A DNA stretch of 64,000 nucleotides from Antiquaquibacter metalliresistens. Its GTDB lineage: Bacteria; Actinomycetota; Actinomycetes; Actinomycetales; Microbacteriaceae. The notes under the pieces were generated by a model. It did not search any database. It worked only from the letters and a program-made list of their open reading frames with translations, and was not told the DNA's origin. A program made the translations under genes and the position numbers. The stretch is from positions 1 through 64,000 of the forward strand of contig NZ_JARGEM010000005.1 of assembly GCF_029211225.1 (NCBI RefSeq). The letters are read 5' to 3'. This document shows, piece after piece, positions 17,327 to 28,403 of the stretch. The stretch's first letter is position 1. Every line of letters starts with the position of its first letter.

Positions 17327-20300
17327 GTGCCTCTCGACGGAATTCTCCCGGCCCTGTCGCGCGCCCACACCTTCGAGACGGCACTGGCGAGCGCCGGTCG
17401 CAGCGCCGATTTCTCGCTGATCGAGGGCATGCGCGCACCGCTGACGGCGGGCCTGCTCGGCCGAGCGGGCGGACCGCGATTCCTGCTCGCGATCACCGCG
17501 ACGAGCCGGGAGGCGGAGTCCTTCGCTCGCTCGCTCGGGAGCTACCTGCCCGACGCCGAGATCGTCGACTTCCCGGCGTGGGAGACCCTCCCGCACGAAC
17601 GACTGAGTCCCAGCGCCGAGACGGTCGGCAAGCGCATCGCAGCGCTGCGGGCCATCGCGTCGTGGGATCGCGAGCGGCCCTTCGTGCTCGTCGCGAGCGT
17701 GCGCGCGGCGTTGCAGCCGCTCGCCGACAATCTCGCGAGCATCGAGCCGATCGAACTTACCCGCGGTGGGCGCGGCTACGATCTGGCCCACCTCACCCAG
17801 CGCCTCGTCGCCCTCGCCTACTCGCGCGTCGACATGGTCACCCGACGCGGCGAGTTCGCCGTGCGCGGCGGCATCGTCGATGTGTTCGCCCCGACCGACG
17901 AGCACCCGCTGCGGCTCGAGTTCTTCGGCGACGAGCTGGAGCAGTTGCGCGAGTTCTCCGTCGCCGACCAGCGCTCGCTCGACACCGAGATCACCACCGC
18001 CGAGCTGCCGCCGAGCCGCGAGCTGCTGCTCGACGACGCGGTGCGACAGCGTGCCCGCGAGATGCAGCACGAGTTTCCGAGCCTGTCCACGATGCTCGCG
18101 AAGATCGGCGAGGGCATTCCGGTGGAGGGTATGGAGTCCCTCGCCCCGGCGCTCGTGCACCGGCTCGTGCCGCTGACCCACTATCTGCCGACGGATGCCG
18201 CGATCGCCGTGCTCTCGCCCGAGCGGGTGGCGACGCGTGCCGTCTCACTGGCCGAGACGAACCGCGAGTTCCTCGCCGCGGCGTGGAACGCCGCGACCGC
18301 CGGAGCCGAGGCGCCGATCGATCTCGACGCCGGCGACTTCATCACGGTCGCCGGCCTGCGCGAGGCCGCCGGATCCCGTCCGTGGTGGACGTTCAGCTCC
18401 TTCGACAGCGGTGCCGCGAGCGAAACCGGCAGCGCCGAGGCCGCCGGGGCTGCCGAGAGCGACGAGTACGTGCGCGTCGAGGCCGCCGCGGTGCCGAGCT
18501 TCGCCGGTCAGGCGGAGGGCGCCGTCGCCCACGTCGCGGAGCGGCTGCGGGCGGGCTGGAGCGTCGCCGTCGTCGCGGAGGGCGCAGGCATGGTGGAACG
18601 CGCGGCCGACCTGCTGGCCGAGCACGAGGTGTCCGCTCGCGTGGTGGAGGCGTTCCCCGCCGACGCGGAGCCGGGCGTCGCGTACCTGACCACGGCATCC
18701 GTCGATCGCGGCTTCGAATCGGATGACGCGAAGCTCGCCCTGCTCACCGAGTCCGAGTTCTACGGCCGAGCCGCCGGCTACGACACCCGGCAGCCCAAGA
18801 AGCTCGCCAGCCGACGCCGCAACGTCGTCGACCCGCTGCAGCTGAAGGCCGGCGACTTCGTAGTGCACCAGACGCACGGCATCGGCAAGTTCCTCGAGCT
18901 GGTCTCCCGCGAGGTGTCGACCGGCGGCCGCAATGCGATCAAGACGCAACGGGAGTTCCTGGTGATCGAGTACGCGCCGAACAAGCGCGGTTACCCCGGC
19001 GACAAGCTCTTCGTGCCCACCGATCAGCTCGACCTGCTCACCCGCTACGTGGGCGGCGAGGCGCCGGCGCTCAACAAGATGGGCGGCTCGGACTGGGCCG
19101 CGGCCAAGGGCAAGGCGCGCAAGGCGGTGCGCGACATCGCCGTCGAGCTGGTGAAGCTCTACAGCGCGCGCATGGCGTCGAAGGGCTTCGCGTTCTCGAA
19201 GGACACCCCGTGGCAGCGCGAGCTCGAGGACGCGTTCGCGTTCGCCGAGACGCCGGACCAGCTGACCACCATCGAAGAGGTCAAGGCCGACATGGAGAGC
19301 CCGATCCCGATGGATCGCCTGCTCTCCGGCGACGTCGGATACGGCAAGACCGAGGTCGCGGTGCGCGCCGCCTTCAAGGCCGTGCAGGACGGCAAGCAGG
19401 TCGCGATGATCGTGCCGACGACGCTGCTGGTCAAGCAGCACATGGAGACCTTCGCGGAGCGGTTCGCGGGCTTTCCGGTGCACCTCAAGGCGCTGTCGCG
19501 GTTCCAGACCGACAAGGAGGCCAGCCAGACGATCGCGGGACTGGCCGACGGCACCGTCGACGTCGTGATCGGCACGCACCGGCTGTTGAGCCAGGGCATC
19601 GCCTTCAAGGACCTCGGCCTCGTGATCATCGACGAGGAGCAGCGCTTCGGCGTCGAGCACAAGGACGCGCTCAAGAAGCTCAAGACCAACGTCGACATCC
19701 TCGCGATGACGGCGACCCCGATCCCGCGCACGCTCGAGATGGCGGTCACCGGCATCCGTGAGATGTCGACGCTCGCGACGCCGCCGGAGGACCGCCACCC
19801 GATCCTCACCTTCGTCGGGCCGTACTCCGACAAGCAGGTCGCCGCCGCGATCCGTCGGGAGCTGCTGCGCGAGGGTCAGGTGTTCTACGTGCACAACCGG
19901 GTGTCCTCCATTCAGCGGGTGGCATCGCAACTCGCCGAGCTCGTGCCCGAGGCGCGGGTCGCGGTGGCCCACGGCCAGATGAGCGAGTCGATGCTCGAAC
20001 AGGTCATGGTCGACTTCTGGGAGCGCAAGTTCGACGTGCTCGTCTCGACGACGATCATCGAGACCGGGCTCGACATCGCCAACGCGAACACGCTGATCAT
20101 CGACCGGGCCGACAAGTACGGCCTCAGCCAGTTGCATCAGCTGCGCGGTCGGGTCGGTCGTGGGCGCGAGCGCGCCTACGCCTACTTCCTCTACGACGAG
20201 CTCAAGCCGCTCAGCGAGACCGCCCACGACCGCCTCGAGACGATCGCGGCGAACAACGACCTGGGCTCGGGCATGCAGATCGCGCTCAAGGACCTCGAGA

Positions 20301-20896
20301 TCCGTGGCGCCGGCAACCTGCTCGGCGGTGAGCAGTCCGGGCACATTGCCGGCGTCGGTTTCGACCTCTACCTGCGCATGATCGGCGAGGCCGTCTCGAC
20401 CTTCCGCGGGGATGTCGCCGAGGGCCAGACCGAGCTGCGGCTCGAGCTGCCGGTTGACGCGCACATCCCGGAGGATTACGTTGACAGCGAGCGGCTTCGC
20501 CTCGAGGCCTACCAGAAGCTGTCGACCGCAAGCGCGCCGGCCGCGGCCGACGATGCGATCGATCGCGTGCTCGAGGAGCTCACCGACCGCTACGGCGAAC
20601 CGCCCGAGCAGGTGCTGAACCTCGTGGCGGTCTCCCGCCTGCGGCGGATGGCACAGCGCGCGAACCTCGGGGAGGTCGTGGTGATGGGGGACAAGCTGCG
20701 CGTGGCGCCCGCGGATCTCGCGGACTCGATCCAGGTGCGCCTGCAGCGGATGTACCCGGGGGCGCGGTATCACGCGGCAGCGGCGTCCGTGCTCGTGCCC
20801 CTGCCGCCCGAGTCATCCGATGCCCACCTGATCGGCTGGACGCACGACCTGCTCGTCGCGATCTTCGGCGCCCAGGATACGCCCGCGGTCGAATAG
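17327..20896 (+). CDS. mfd: Transcription-repair coupling factor
   Basis: It removes RNA polymerase stalled at lesions and recruits the UvrA excision machinery. The 1189 residues match full-length Mfd: the UvrB-homology N-terminus, the RNA-polymerase-interacting CarD-like domain ([17 protein letters not shown]), a SF2 translocase with [15 protein letters not shown] (Walker A), [14 protein letters not shown] (motif II), [11 protein letters not shown] and [16 protein letters not shown], and the C-terminal TRCF domain. The start is GTG. The only peculiarity is the repeat-rich promoter region. The stop is 46 bases before the phosphoketolase gene. Confidence 0.97.
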   Translation: MPLDGILPALSRAHTFETALASAGRSADFSLIEGMRAPLTAGLLGRAGGPRFLLAITATSREAESFARSLGSYLPDAEIVDFPAWETLPHERLSPSAETVGKRIAALRAIASWDRERPFVLVASVRAALQPLADNLASIEPIELTRGGRGYDLAHLTQRLVALAYSRVDMVTRRGEFAVRGGIVDVFAPTDEHPLRLEFFGDELEQLREFSVADQRSLDTEITTAELPPSRELLLDDAVRQRAREMQHEFPSLSTMLAKIGEGIPVEGMESLAPALVHRLVPLTHYLPTDAAIAVLSPERVATRAVSLAETNREFLAAAWNAATAGAEAPIDLDAGDFITVAGLREAAGSRPWWTFSSFDSGAASETGSAEAAGAAESDEYVRVEAAAVPSFAGQAEGAVAHVAERLRAGWSVAVVAEGAGMVERAADLLAEHEVSARVVEAFPADAEPGVAYLTTASVDRGFESDDAKLALLTESEFYGRAAGYDTRQPKKLASRRRNVVDPLQLKAGDFVVHQTHGIGKFLELVSREVSTGGRNAIKTQREFLVIEYAPNKRGYPGDKLFVPTDQLDLLTRYVGGEAPALNKMGGSDWAAAKGKARKAVRDIAVELVKLYSARMASKGFAFSKDTPWQRELEDAFAFAETPDQLTTIEEVKADMESPIPMDRLLSGDVGYGKTEVAVRAAFKAVQDGKQVAMIVPTTLLVKQHMETFAERFAGFPVHLKALSRFQTDKEASQTIAGLADGTVDVVIGTHRLLSQGIAFKDLGLVIIDEEQRFGVEHKDALKKLKTNVDILAMTATPIPRTLEMAVTGIREMSTLATPPEDRHPILTFVGPYSDKQVAAAIRRELLREGQVFYVHNRVSSIQRVASQLAELVPEARVAVAHGQMSESMLEQVMVDFWERKFDVLVSTTIIETGLDIANANTLIIDRADKYGLSQLHQLRGRVGRGRERAYAYFLYDELKPLSETAHDRLETIAANNDLGSGMQIALKDLEIRGAGNLLGGEQSGHIAGVGFDLYLRMIGEAVSTFRGDVAEGQTELRLELPVDAHIPEDYVDSERLRLEAYQKLSTASAPAAADDAIDRVLEELTDRYGEPPEQVLNLVAVSRLRRMAQRANLGEVVVMGDKLRVAPADLADSIQVRLQRMYPGARYHAAAASVLVPLPPESSDAHLIGWTHDLLVAIFGAQDTPAVE

Positions 20897-20942
20897 GCCC
20901 AAGGGCCTGTCGCCGCGCGCGAACGAATGCCAGCATGGCCAG

Positions 20943-23399
20943 ATGACCGCTGCGCGCAGTTTCACCTGGCCCGTCCGCGACACCACCGAGATCGACGATC
21001 GCACCCTGGTCGAACTCAACGCCTGGTGGCGCACCGCCAACTACCTCTCGGTGGGGCAGATCTACCTGCTCGCCAATCCGTTGCTGCGCGAGCCGCTGAC
21101 TCGCGACCACATCAAGCCCCGCCTGCTGGGTCACTGGGGCACCACGCCGGGCCTCAACCTGATCTATGCGCACCTCAACCGCGTGATCCGCGAGCGAGCG
21201 CTCAGCACGATCTACATCGCCGGCCCCGGTCACGGCGGTCCCGGCATGGTCGCTAACGCCTACCTCGATGGCACCTACACCGAGCTCTACAACTCGGTCG
21301 ACCACACCGAGGAGGGGCTGCGGCGGCTGTTTCGTCAGTTCTCGTTCCCGGGCGGCATCCCGAGTCACGCCGCCCCGGAGACCCCCGGATCCATTCACGA
21401 GGGCGGGGAGCTGGGCTACTCGCTCTCGCACGCCTACGGCGCGGCCTTCGACAATCCCGACCTGCTCGTGGCCGCGGTGGTCGGCGACGGCGAGGCGGAG
21501 ACCGGCCCGCTGGCGACCAGCTGGCACTCCAACAAGTTCATCGACCCGCTGCACGACGGGGTGGTGCTGCCCATCCTGCACCTCAACGGCTACAAGATCG
21601 CCAATCCCACCGTGCTCGCGCGCATCCCGGAGAACGAGCTGCTCGATCTCATGCGCGGCTACGGTCACACGCCGTACCTGGTCTCCGGCGGCTTCGATGG
21701 GGAGGACCCGATCGCGGTGCACCGCCGATTCGCCGAGACCCTGGATGCCGCACTGAACCAGATCGCGCAGATCAAGGCCGCGGCCGCCGACGGCACCCTC
21801 GAGGGCCGCCCGGCGTGGCCGATGATCATCCTGCGCACCCCGAAGGGGTGGACGTGCCCGGCCGTCATCGACGGGCATCCCGCCGAGAACAACTGGCGCT
21901 CGCACCAGGTGCCGCTCGCGAACGCCCGCGACACCGAGGAGCACACGCGCGTGCTGGAGGCGTGGCTGCGCTCCTACCGTCCGGAGGAGCTGTTCGACGA
22001 GGCCGGTGCCACGGTGCCGCTCGCGACGGCGCTCGCCCCCGCCGGCGACCTGCGGATGAGCGCCAACCCGCACGCCAACGGCGGGCTGCTGCGCAAGGAC
22101 CTCACGCTGCCGGACTTCCGCGACTACGCGGTCGACGTGCCGAGCCCCGGCGGCTCGGTGAGCGAGGCGACCTCCGTGCTCGGCCAGTGGCTGCGCGACG
22201 TCATCACCGCCAACCCCGACAACTTCCGCATCTTCGGGCCGGACGAGACGGCATCCAATCGTCTGTCGGCCGTCTTCGAGGTCACCGACAAGCAGTGGGA
22301 TGCCGAGCGCTGGCCGATCGACGACGACAACCATCTCGCCCGCGCCGGCCGCGTGATCGAGATGCTCAGCGAGCACCAGTGCCAGGGCTGGCTCGAGGGC
22401 TATCTGCTCACCGGGCGGCACGGTCTGCTCAACTCGTACGAGGCCTTCATCCACATCGTCGACTCGATGTTCAACCAGCACGCCAAATGGCTGAAGGTCA
22501 GCAGCGAGATCCCGTGGCGACGCCCCGTCGCCTCCCTCAACTACCTGCTGAGCTCGCACGTCTGGAGGCAGGACCACAACGGCTTCTCGCATCAGGACCC
22601 GGGCTTCATCGACCACGTCGTGAACAAGAAGGCCTCGGTGGTGCGGGTCTACCTGCCCTTCGACGCGAACACCCTGCTGTCGACCTATGACCACTGCCTG
22701 CGGTCCATGGACTACGTCAACGTCGTGATCGCGGGCAAGCAGCCCGCGCCGAACTGGCTCACCATGGACGAGGCGATCGAGCACTGCACGCGCGGTCTCG
22801 GCATCTTCGACTGGGCGGGCACGGAGGTGCTGGGGGAGGAGCCGGATGCCGTGCTCGCGTGCGCCGGGGACGTGCCGACGCTCGAGGTGCTGGCCGCGGC
22901 TTCCATCCTGCGTGAGCGGGTGCCTGGCCTGAAGCTGCGCGTGGTCAACGTCGTGGATCTGATGCGCCTGCAGAGCGAGTCCGAGCATCCGCACGGGCTC
23001 TCCGACCACGAGTACGACGCGATCTTCACCACCGACAAGCCGGTCATCTTCGCCTACCACGGCTACCCGTGGCTCATCCACCGCCTCACGTATCGTCGCA
23101 CCGGTCATGGCAACTTGCACGTGCGCGGCTACAAGGAGGAGGGCACGACGACCACGCCGTTCGACATGGTGATGCTCAACGATCTCGACCGCTACAAGCT
23201 CGTCATCGACCTGCTCGACCGCGTGCCCGGCCTCGCCGAGCGCGAAGGGATGCTGCGGCAGGACATGCAGGATGCCCGCCACCGCGCCCGCACGTACACG
23301 CGCGAGTACGGCGAGGATCTGCCGGAGGTGGCGCAGTGGGCCTGGGACCGCGATGCGGCCCCGACGGGATTCGAGGACGCCGGGGACGACAATCGCTAG
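20943..23399 (+). CDS. xfp: Xylulose-5-phosphate/fructose-6-phosphate phosphoketolase
   Basis: A thiamine-diphosphate enzyme that splits xylulose-5-P (and often fructose-6-P) with phosphate into acetyl phosphate and an aldose phosphate. The 818-residue length is typical. Motifs are the substrate region [46 protein letters not shown], and the ThDP-binding [21 protein letters not shown] hexamer CAGCAT ends seven bases before the ATG. With gntK and gnd in the same stretch it would give a gluconate-to-acetyl-phosphate route. Whether it uses fructose-6-phosphate cannot be read here. Confidence 0.95.
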   Translation: MTAARSFTWPVRDTTEIDDRTLVELNAWWRTANYLSVGQIYLLANPLLREPLTRDHIKPRLLGHWGTTPGLNLIYAHLNRVIRERALSTIYIAGPGHGGPGMVANAYLDGTYTELYNSVDHTEEGLRRLFRQFSFPGGIPSHAAPETPGSIHEGGELGYSLSHAYGAAFDNPDLLVAAVVGDGEAETGPLATSWHSNKFIDPLHDGVVLPILHLNGYKIANPTVLARIPENELLDLMRGYGHTPYLVSGGFDGEDPIAVHRRFAETLDAALNQIAQIKAAAADGTLEGRPAWPMIILRTPKGWTCPAVIDGHPAENNWRSHQVPLANARDTEEHTRVLEAWLRSYRPEELFDEAGATVPLATALAPAGDLRMSANPHANGGLLRKDLTLPDFRDYAVDVPSPGGSVSEATSVLGQWLRDVITANPDNFRIFGPDETASNRLSAVFEVTDKQWDAERWPIDDDNHLARAGRVIEMLSEHQCQGWLEGYLLTGRHGLLNSYEAFIHIVDSMFNQHAKWLKVSSEIPWRRPVASLNYLLSSHVWRQDHNGFSHQDPGFIDHVVNKKASVVRVYLPFDANTLLSTYDHCLRSMDYVNVVIAGKQPAPNWLTMDEAIEHCTRGLGIFDWAGTEVLGEEPDAVLACAGDVPTLEVLAAASILRERVPGLKLRVVNVVDLMRLQSESEHPHGLSDHEYDAIFTTDKPVIFAYHGYPWLIHRLTYRRTGHGNLHVRGYKEEGTTTTPFDMVMLNDLDRYKLVIDLLDRVPGLAEREGMLRQDMQDARHRARTYTREYGEDLPEVAQWAWDRDAAPTGFEDAGDDNR

Positions 23400-23430
23400 C
23401 GAGGTGCGCGGGCGGGTGTAGAACCGAGGT

Positions 23431-25248
23431 ATGCCTCCAGGTCGCAATCGCCGCATCCAGCAGTCCAATCTCGGACCCAAGCAGTACGTGCGCGCGGCGA
23501 AGGAGATCGCGCAGCTGACCTGGCAGACGACGCCGGGCACGATCGTGCTGCAGATCGCGGGCGCGATCATCACCGCCGTGCTGCCGATCGTCACGACCTA
23601 CTTCGCCGCCCTGACCACGACGGCGCTCGGCGAGGCGTTTGCCGGCGACCCGACGGCGGGCGGGCGGGCCATCACCTTCGTGATCGTGACCGCCGCGCTC
23701 GGTCTGCTGCTGACCGGATGGCGCAGCCTCGAGCAATACGTGCAGCGCCTGATGCGCTATGCGCTCGAGGCGAAGGTCAGCGACATCATGTACGAGCGCT
23801 TCCTGTCCCTGGAGTTCTGGCGCTACGACGACAAGGACACGATCGACATGTACGACCGTGCCCAGCGCTTCTCGCTGTTCTACTCGCAGGCGTTCTCGAC
23901 GCTGTCGAGGATGCTGTCGCAGGTGATCACGCTCGTCGCCTCCGTGATCGCCCTGCTGCTGGTCGGCTGGTGGCTTGCGGTGATCCTCGTGATCGCGATC
24001 GTGCCGGGCATCTACCTGCAGTTTTCGCTCAGCCGAGCGCAGGTGCGGCACTGGAACAGCACGGTCGACCTGCGCCGCGCGAAGGGCACGATCGAGCGGC
24101 AGTTGTTCCAGCCGGAGCACATCGCCGAACTGCGGCTCTACGGCATGGTGCGGCACCTGTTGAACCTGCGCCAGAGTCTGCGGGATGCCGACGAGCGCGA
24201 GCGCATCGTGTTCGAGCGTCGCTTCATCCTCAAGCGTCTCGCGGCGGACGCGCTCGAGCTCGTCGCGCAGGTGGTCTCGCTGATCTGGGTGACGCTGCAG
24301 ATCATCGCGCAGCAGCAGCCGATCGGCCAGTTCCTCTATGTGCAGCAGATCGTGCAGCGAGCGCTGACCGCGATGAACTCCTTCGTGACCGAGGTGAGTT
24401 CGCTGGACGAGCAGCTCGCGAACCTGTTCGACTACCAGGAGTTCATGTCGCTCGACGTGCGCCAGGGCGGTGAGCGGGTGCTTCCCGGTCCGCCCCAGCG
24501 CATCGAGGTGAGCCACGTCAGCTTCAGGTACCCGAGCTCCGACAACGATGTGCTGCGGGATGTCTCGCTCACCATCGAGCGCGGACAGCGCGTCGCGATC
24601 GTCGGGGAGAACGGCGCGGGCAAGTCCACGCTCATCAAGCTGATCAGCGGACTCTACGCGCCCACCGAGGGCTCGATCACGCTCGACGGCGTGCCCCTGC
24701 AGGAGTTCTCGCTCGACTCCTGGCACAAGCAGCTCGCCGTGCTGCAGCAGGACTATCTGAGCTACTCCTTCGCCACCGCCAAGGACAACGTGGCGTTCGG
24801 CCAGGTCAACCGTCCGTTCGACCAGCAGGCGTTCGACGCTGCGCTCGACAAGGCGGAGGCGCGCGAGTTCATCAGCAGGCTGCCGAAGGGCGAAGACAGC
24901 TACGTCTCGCCGTGGATGGCCCACAAGGACGGCACCAACGGGGTCGACCTCTCCGGCGGGCAATGGCAGCGCATGGCGCTGGCGCGCAACTTCTACCGGC
25001 AGGCGCCCATCATCATCCTCGACGAGCCGACCTCGGCGATCGATGCGCTCGCCGAGTCCCGCATCTTCAACCACCTGTTCGCCGACACCAGCCAGACGCT
25101 CATCATCATCAGTCATCGGCTGACCACCATCGAGCGCGCCGACGTGATCTACATGCTGAAGAACGGCCGGATCGTCGAGCGCGGCACCGCGAGCGAGCTC
25201 ATCGAACGGCGCGGGGAGTTCTTCACGATGTTCGAGTCGCAGGTCTGA
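23431..25248 (+). CDS. ABC transporter, fused permease/ATPase (exporter half)
   Basis: A 605-residue type IV exporter subunit with an N-terminal transmembrane domain (hydrophobic helices between about residues 40 and 330) and a C-terminal ATPase with Walker A GENGAGKST, signature LSGGQWQRMALARN, Walker B IIILDEPTSAID and the H-loop ISHRLTT. No partner half-transporter is adjacent, so it probably works as a homodimer. The substrate is unknown. A near -10 hexamer TAGAAC ends seven bases before the ATG. Its 3' end overlaps the convergent CPBP gene by 26 bases. Confidence 0.85.
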   Translation: MPPGRNRRIQQSNLGPKQYVRAAKEIAQLTWQTTPGTIVLQIAGAIITAVLPIVTTYFAALTTTALGEAFAGDPTAGGRAITFVIVTAALGLLLTGWRSLEQYVQRLMRYALEAKVSDIMYERFLSLEFWRYDDKDTIDMYDRAQRFSLFYSQAFSTLSRMLSQVITLVASVIALLLVGWWLAVILVIAIVPGIYLQFSLSRAQVRHWNSTVDLRRAKGTIERQLFQPEHIAELRLYGMVRHLLNLRQSLRDADERERIVFERRFILKRLAADALELVAQVVSLIWVTLQIIAQQQPIGQFLYVQQIVQRALTAMNSFVTEVSSLDEQLANLFDYQEFMSLDVRQGGERVLPGPPQRIEVSHVSFRYPSSDNDVLRDVSLTIERGQRVAIVGENGAGKSTLIKLISGLYAPTEGSITLDGVPLQEFSLDSWHKQLAVLQQDYLSYSFATAKDNVAFGQVNRPFDQQAFDAALDKAEAREFISRLPKGEDSYVSPWMAHKDGTNGVDLSGGQWQRMALARNFYRQAPIIILDEPTSAIDALAESRIFNHLFADTSQTLIIISHRLTTIERADVIYMLKNGRIVERGTASELIERRGEFFTMFESQV

Positions 25249-26020
25249 CGCCGGGGCGCACGTGGTGCGCGCCGGAGACCGCCATCGGGATCAGCACGAG
25301 CGAGCGCAGGTCGAAGAGGATATGCAGCACGATCGGCACCAGGATGCTGCCCGTCAGCAAGTAGCTCGCCATGAACACCGCGCCGAAGATCGTCGTGCCG
25401 ATCACGCCGGCCACGCCCTGGTAGGCGTGCAGGGCGCCGAACAGCAGCACGCTGCCGATCACGGCCGCCGGCGCGCTGCCGGTTGCGCCGAACAGCAGGG
25501 CGGGCACTCCCAGCCGGAAGACGAGCTCCTCGAACACTCCGGCGTTGAGCGAGAGAACTGCACCGAGACCCAGCTCCGGGCGGTTGCGGGGGAGCATGGC
25601 GCCGATGTCCCCGATCGTCGGCACCTCGCCGTCCTTGCGCGCGGCGACCACCCCTGCGACCGTCAGCGCGGTGAACGCGAGGACCACGGCCACCGCGATG
25701 ACGATCGTGAGCACGGGATGCCCTCCCACCCAGTCGCGCACCGCCACGATCGGCGCCCACTGCGAGGTCTCGGCCAGCAAGGGGTCGATGAACGCGCCGG
25801 CGATCAGCACGAGCGCGACGCTGGCCGCGCCGAAGGTGAGGAAGGCGTCGCGCAGCCACTTGCGGTACATCGCCTGCCGACGCAACGTCGAGCGGTAGCG
25901 CTTGAAGCGGCGGTACTCGAGTCGGTCGCGACGGATGGCTCGCACCACGAGCAGGGCGACGAGCCCGAGCAGCGCGAGCCACAGCAGGGGGCGGGTGAGC
26001 GCCCAGTCCGGGTCGAGCAT
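25223..26020 (-). CDS. CPBP family intramembrane metalloprotease
   Basis: A 265-residue membrane protein with about seven hydrophobic segments and the CPBP (Abi/CAAX protease) motifs: the EExxxR box in GVFEELVFRLG, FGALHAYQG, and a third box HILFDLR. The metal-binding Glu and His residues are present, so an active intramembrane peptidase is plausible; substrates are unknown. The hydrophilic basic stretch at residues 30-58 is unusual but seen in this family. It overlaps the ABC transporter gene tail to tail. A GAGCAT hexamer ends seven bases before the ATG. Confidence 0.85.
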   Translation of the reverse strand: MLDPDWALTRPLLWLALLGLVALLVVRAIRRDRLEYRRFKRYRSTLRRQAMYRKWLRDAFLTFGAASVALVLIAGAFIDPLLAETSQWAPIVAVRDWVGGHPVLTIVIAVAVVLAFTALTVAGVVAARKDGEVPTIGDIGAMLPRNRPELGLGAVLSLNAGVFEELVFRLGVPALLFGATGSAPAAVIGSVLLFGALHAYQGVAGVIGTTIFGAVFMASYLLTGSILVPIVLHILFDLRSLVLIPMAVSGAHHVRPGVRPATRTS

Positions 26021-26083
26021 GGGTCTATGCTCACACGGCGATGCTGCGACCGCGCCGCGCCTACCCGGTGGACGACCTCACGA

Positions 26084-27193
26084 TCACGCCACCGACACCT
26101 CGGCCAGGGGCAGGTCGAACGCTCGCGCAACCCCGGCGTTGCGCACGACTCCGGCCTGCACGTTGACTCCGCCCCGGAGTGCGGCGTCATCGTGCACCGC
26201 CTGCGCCCACCCCTTGTCGGCCAGCGCGACGAGGTAGGGGAGGGTGGCGTTCGTCAGTGCCCGTGTGGAGGTCTCGGGAACGGCGCCCGGCATGTTCGCG
26301 ACGCAGTAGAACAGGGCATCGTGCACCGGAAAGGTCGGGTCGTCGTGCGTGGTCGCGTGCGAGCCTTCGAAGCAGCCGCCCTGATCGATCGCGATGTCGA
26401 CGAGCACGGCGCCCGGCTTCATGGTGGCGACCATGTCATCCGTGACGAGTCTCGGCGCGGCCTCCCCGGGCACCAGCACCGAGCCGATCACCATGTCGGC
26501 ATCGACGAGCTCGGCGGCGATGTCGAGGCGCGTCGAGAGGCGCGTCTGCAGGGCGGCGCCGTAGCGGTGCTCGAGCTCGCGCAGGCGGGGGAGCGACACG
26601 TCGATCACGATCACGTCGGCCCCCATGCCGATCGCATTGGCGGCGGCGTGCTCGCCGGCGACCCCGCCGCCGATGACGACGACCTTGGCGCGACGGGTTC
26701 CGGCGACCCCGCCGAGCAGGCTCCCTCGACCCCCGTTCGCGCGCATGAGCGCATGGGAGCCGACGGTGATCGACAGTCGCCCGGCGACCTCGCTCATCGG
26801 CGACAGCAGCGGCAGCGACCCGCTAGGCAGTTGCACCGTCTCGTAGGCGATCGCCGTGGTGCCCGACGCGATCAGTGCGTCGGTGAGCGACCGATCCGCC
26901 GCGAGGTGCAGATAGGTGAAGAGCGTCTGATCGGGCCGCAGACGGTGGTACTCCTCGGCGATCGGCTCCTTCACCTTCACGAGCAGGTCTGCCTCGGCCC
27001 AGACGGCATCGGCGTCGTCCACGATCGTGGCGCCTGCGGCGAGGTAGTCCTGGTCGGGGATGCGCGAACCCAGGCCAGCGCCGGCCTGCACGACGACCTC
27101 ATGGCCGTGCGACACGAGCATGTCGACGCCCGCCGGCGTGACCCCTACGCGGTTCTCGTTGTTCTTGATCTCGGCGGGGATTCCCACGCGCAT
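26084..27193 (-). CDS. ald: Alanine dehydrogenase
   Basis: It interconverts L-alanine and pyruvate with NAD+, for alanine catabolism and redox balance. The 369-residue protein has MRVGIPAEIKNNENRVG at the start, the catalytic LVKVKEPIAEEY lysine region, the Rossmann motif GGGVAGEHAAANAIGMG with acidic VIVIDVS, and DQGGCFEGSHATTHDDP. I chose the ATG at 27193, preceded by AAGGAGGGC. It is divergent from an Lrp/AsnC regulator, the usual ald-aldR arrangement. Confidence 0.96.
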   Translation of the reverse strand: MRVGIPAEIKNNENRVGVTPAGVDMLVSHGHEVVVQAGAGLGSRIPDQDYLAAGATIVDDADAVWAEADLLVKVKEPIAEEYHRLRPDQTLFTYLHLAADRSLTDALIASGTTAIAYETVQLPSGSLPLLSPMSEVAGRLSITVGSHALMRANGGRGSLLGGVAGTRRAKVVVIGGGVAGEHAAANAIGMGADVIVIDVSLPRLRELEHRYGAALQTRLSTRLDIAAELVDADMVIGSVLVPGEAAPRLVTDDMVATMKPGAVLVDIAIDQGGCFEGSHATTHDDPTFPVHDALFYCVANMPGAVPETSTRALTNATLPYLVALADKGWAQAVHDDAALRGGVNVQAGVVRNAGVARAFDLPLAEVSVA

Positions 27194-27228
27194 AGTGCCC
27201 TCCTTGGCGATTCCAGTGTGCCAAGTAT

Positions 27229-27270
27229 GCAGATTCGTCACTACAGTTCTACCCATGCCGAAGAATCTGC
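27229..27270. promoter_or_regulatory. Candidate AldR binding sites between ald and its regulator
   Basis: GCAGATTC (27229-27236) and its exact complement GAATCTGC (27263-27270) form an inverted repeat with a 26-base spacer. GAATCTGCGG recurs as a direct repeat at 27334-27343 over the regulator's start codon. Spaced sites of this kind suit an oligomeric Lrp-family protein. Confidence 0.4.
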
Positions 27271-27329
27271 GGCAGATGAGCGATCAAGGCACCTAATGTG
27301 CGATCGGATGCGAGGGAAGGCCGTTGACC

Positions 27330-27812
27330 ATGGAGAATCTGCGGAACCCGCCGCTCGATGCCACCGACGGCGCCCTGCTGGCCCAACTGGAGCGGGATGC
27401 CCGCACCACCAACGCCGACCTCGCCGCCGTGGCCGGGATCGCGGCCTCGACCACGCACGCTCGCGTCCGTGCGCTCGAGGCCCGTGGCGTCGTGCGCGGA
27501 TACCACGCCAGCGTCGATCAGGCCGCGCTCGGTCGGGGACTGCAGGCGATCATCGGGGTGACCTTGCGCCCGGGTTCGAGGCAGGAGTCCATCACCGCCT
27601 TCGCGGAGAACGTGCGACGGCTGCCTCAGGTGATTCAGGCGTTCTTCGTCGGCGGGTCCGACGACTTCCTCGTGCATGTCGCGGTGGAGGACAGCTCGGC
27701 CTTGCGCGCGATGGTGGTCGATCACATCTCGGGTCAGCCGAGTGTCGCGTCGACTCGCACGAGTGTCATCTTCGCCTACCAGCGCAGTGCGGTGGTCGCC
27801 GAGTTCGACTGA
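27330..27812 (+). CDS. aldR: Lrp/AsnC family regulator, probable AldR
   Basis: A 160-residue protein with an N-terminal helix-turn-helix (about residues 9-60, LDATDGALLAQLERDARTTN) and a C-terminal RAM/ACT-like ligand domain (IIGVTLRP through SVIFAY). Divergence from ald points to an alanine-responsive activator of ald. The ATG at 27330 is the best start; a TTG at 27324 in frame is possible. The stop is six bases before the convergent nuclease gene. Confidence 0.85.
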   Translation: MENLRNPPLDATDGALLAQLERDARTTNADLAAVAGIAASTTHARVRALEARGVVRGYHASVDQAALGRGLQAIIGVTLRPGSRQESITAFAENVRRLPQVIQAFFVGGSDDFLVHVAVEDSSALRAMVVDHISGQPSVASTRTSVIFAYQRSAVVAEFD

Positions 27813-27818
27813 CGTGAG

Positions 27819-28355
27819 CTAGCGGCACTCGCCCCAGAGCCCGAGTCCCGCGGCTCGCGCGTCGTCCTCGGCTGCGCGCAGGCGCTCGGCGAAGAGCACG
27901 TTGGGCTCGAGCACGACGGCCTCGGCCGCGCCGGACTCGAGCATGGCGAGGTTCACGAGGGTTGCGTCATCCCGGTACACGAACAGCAGGGAGCGACCGT
28001 ACTGGTCGAGCGGCTGCACGTCCGCGAGCACCCGAACGCTCGAACCCTCCGGGAGCAGGGAGCGCAGCAGCGCCGTGGCCTCGTTGCCGTAGCATTCGGC
28101 GTGCTCGCCGACCTCGGGGGTGTCGATGCCGAGCAGCCGCACCTTGCGACCGTCGTCGAGGAACAGCGTGTCCCCGTCGTGCACGTACTCGATTGTGGCG
28201 GGCGTCGCGGCGCTCGGAATCCCATCGGTGGCCGTCGGCGGGCCCTCGGCGCTCGTGCTCGTGCCGTCGCCCGTCGTCGTCCCCGCCCACCACGCCGCGG
28301 CGGCGAGCACGACCAGCAGCAGCACGGCGAGCACGAGACCGACGCGTTTGGGCAT
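27819..28355 (-). CDS. Thermonuclease family protein (SNase-like), membrane-anchored or secreted
   Basis: A 178-residue protein with a basic N-terminus, one hydrophobic segment (about 5-25) and a Ser/Thr/Gly-rich linker. The staphylococcal-nuclease fold follows: EYVHDGDTLFLDDG, the catalytic VRLLGIDTPEV with Arg and Asp, and the second arginine in DQYGRSLLFVY. It probably acts outside the cell on DNA or RNA. The signal could be uncleaved. A CAGACT hexamer ends seven bases before the start. It is divergent from the carbonic-anhydrase-like gene. Confidence 0.85.
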   Translation of the reverse strand: MPKRVGLVLAVLLLVVLAAAAWWAGTTTGDGTSTSAEGPPTATDGIPSAATPATIEYVHDGDTLFLDDGRKVRLLGIDTPEVGEHAECYGNEATALLRSLLPEGSSVRVLADVQPLDQYGRSLLFVYRDDATLVNLAMLESGAAEAVVLEPNVLFAERLRAAEDDARAAGLGLWGECR

Positions 28356-28390
28356 GCGACGAGTCTGCCGTGTTCGCGCGCATCGCGGAC

Positions 28391-28403
28391 TAGATTGGCG
28401 CAC
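28391..28403 (+). promoter_or_regulatory. Leaderless -10 element of the gamma-carbonic-anhydrase-like gene
   Basis: TAGATT at 28391-28396, seven bases, then ATG at 28404. Confidence 0.5.
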
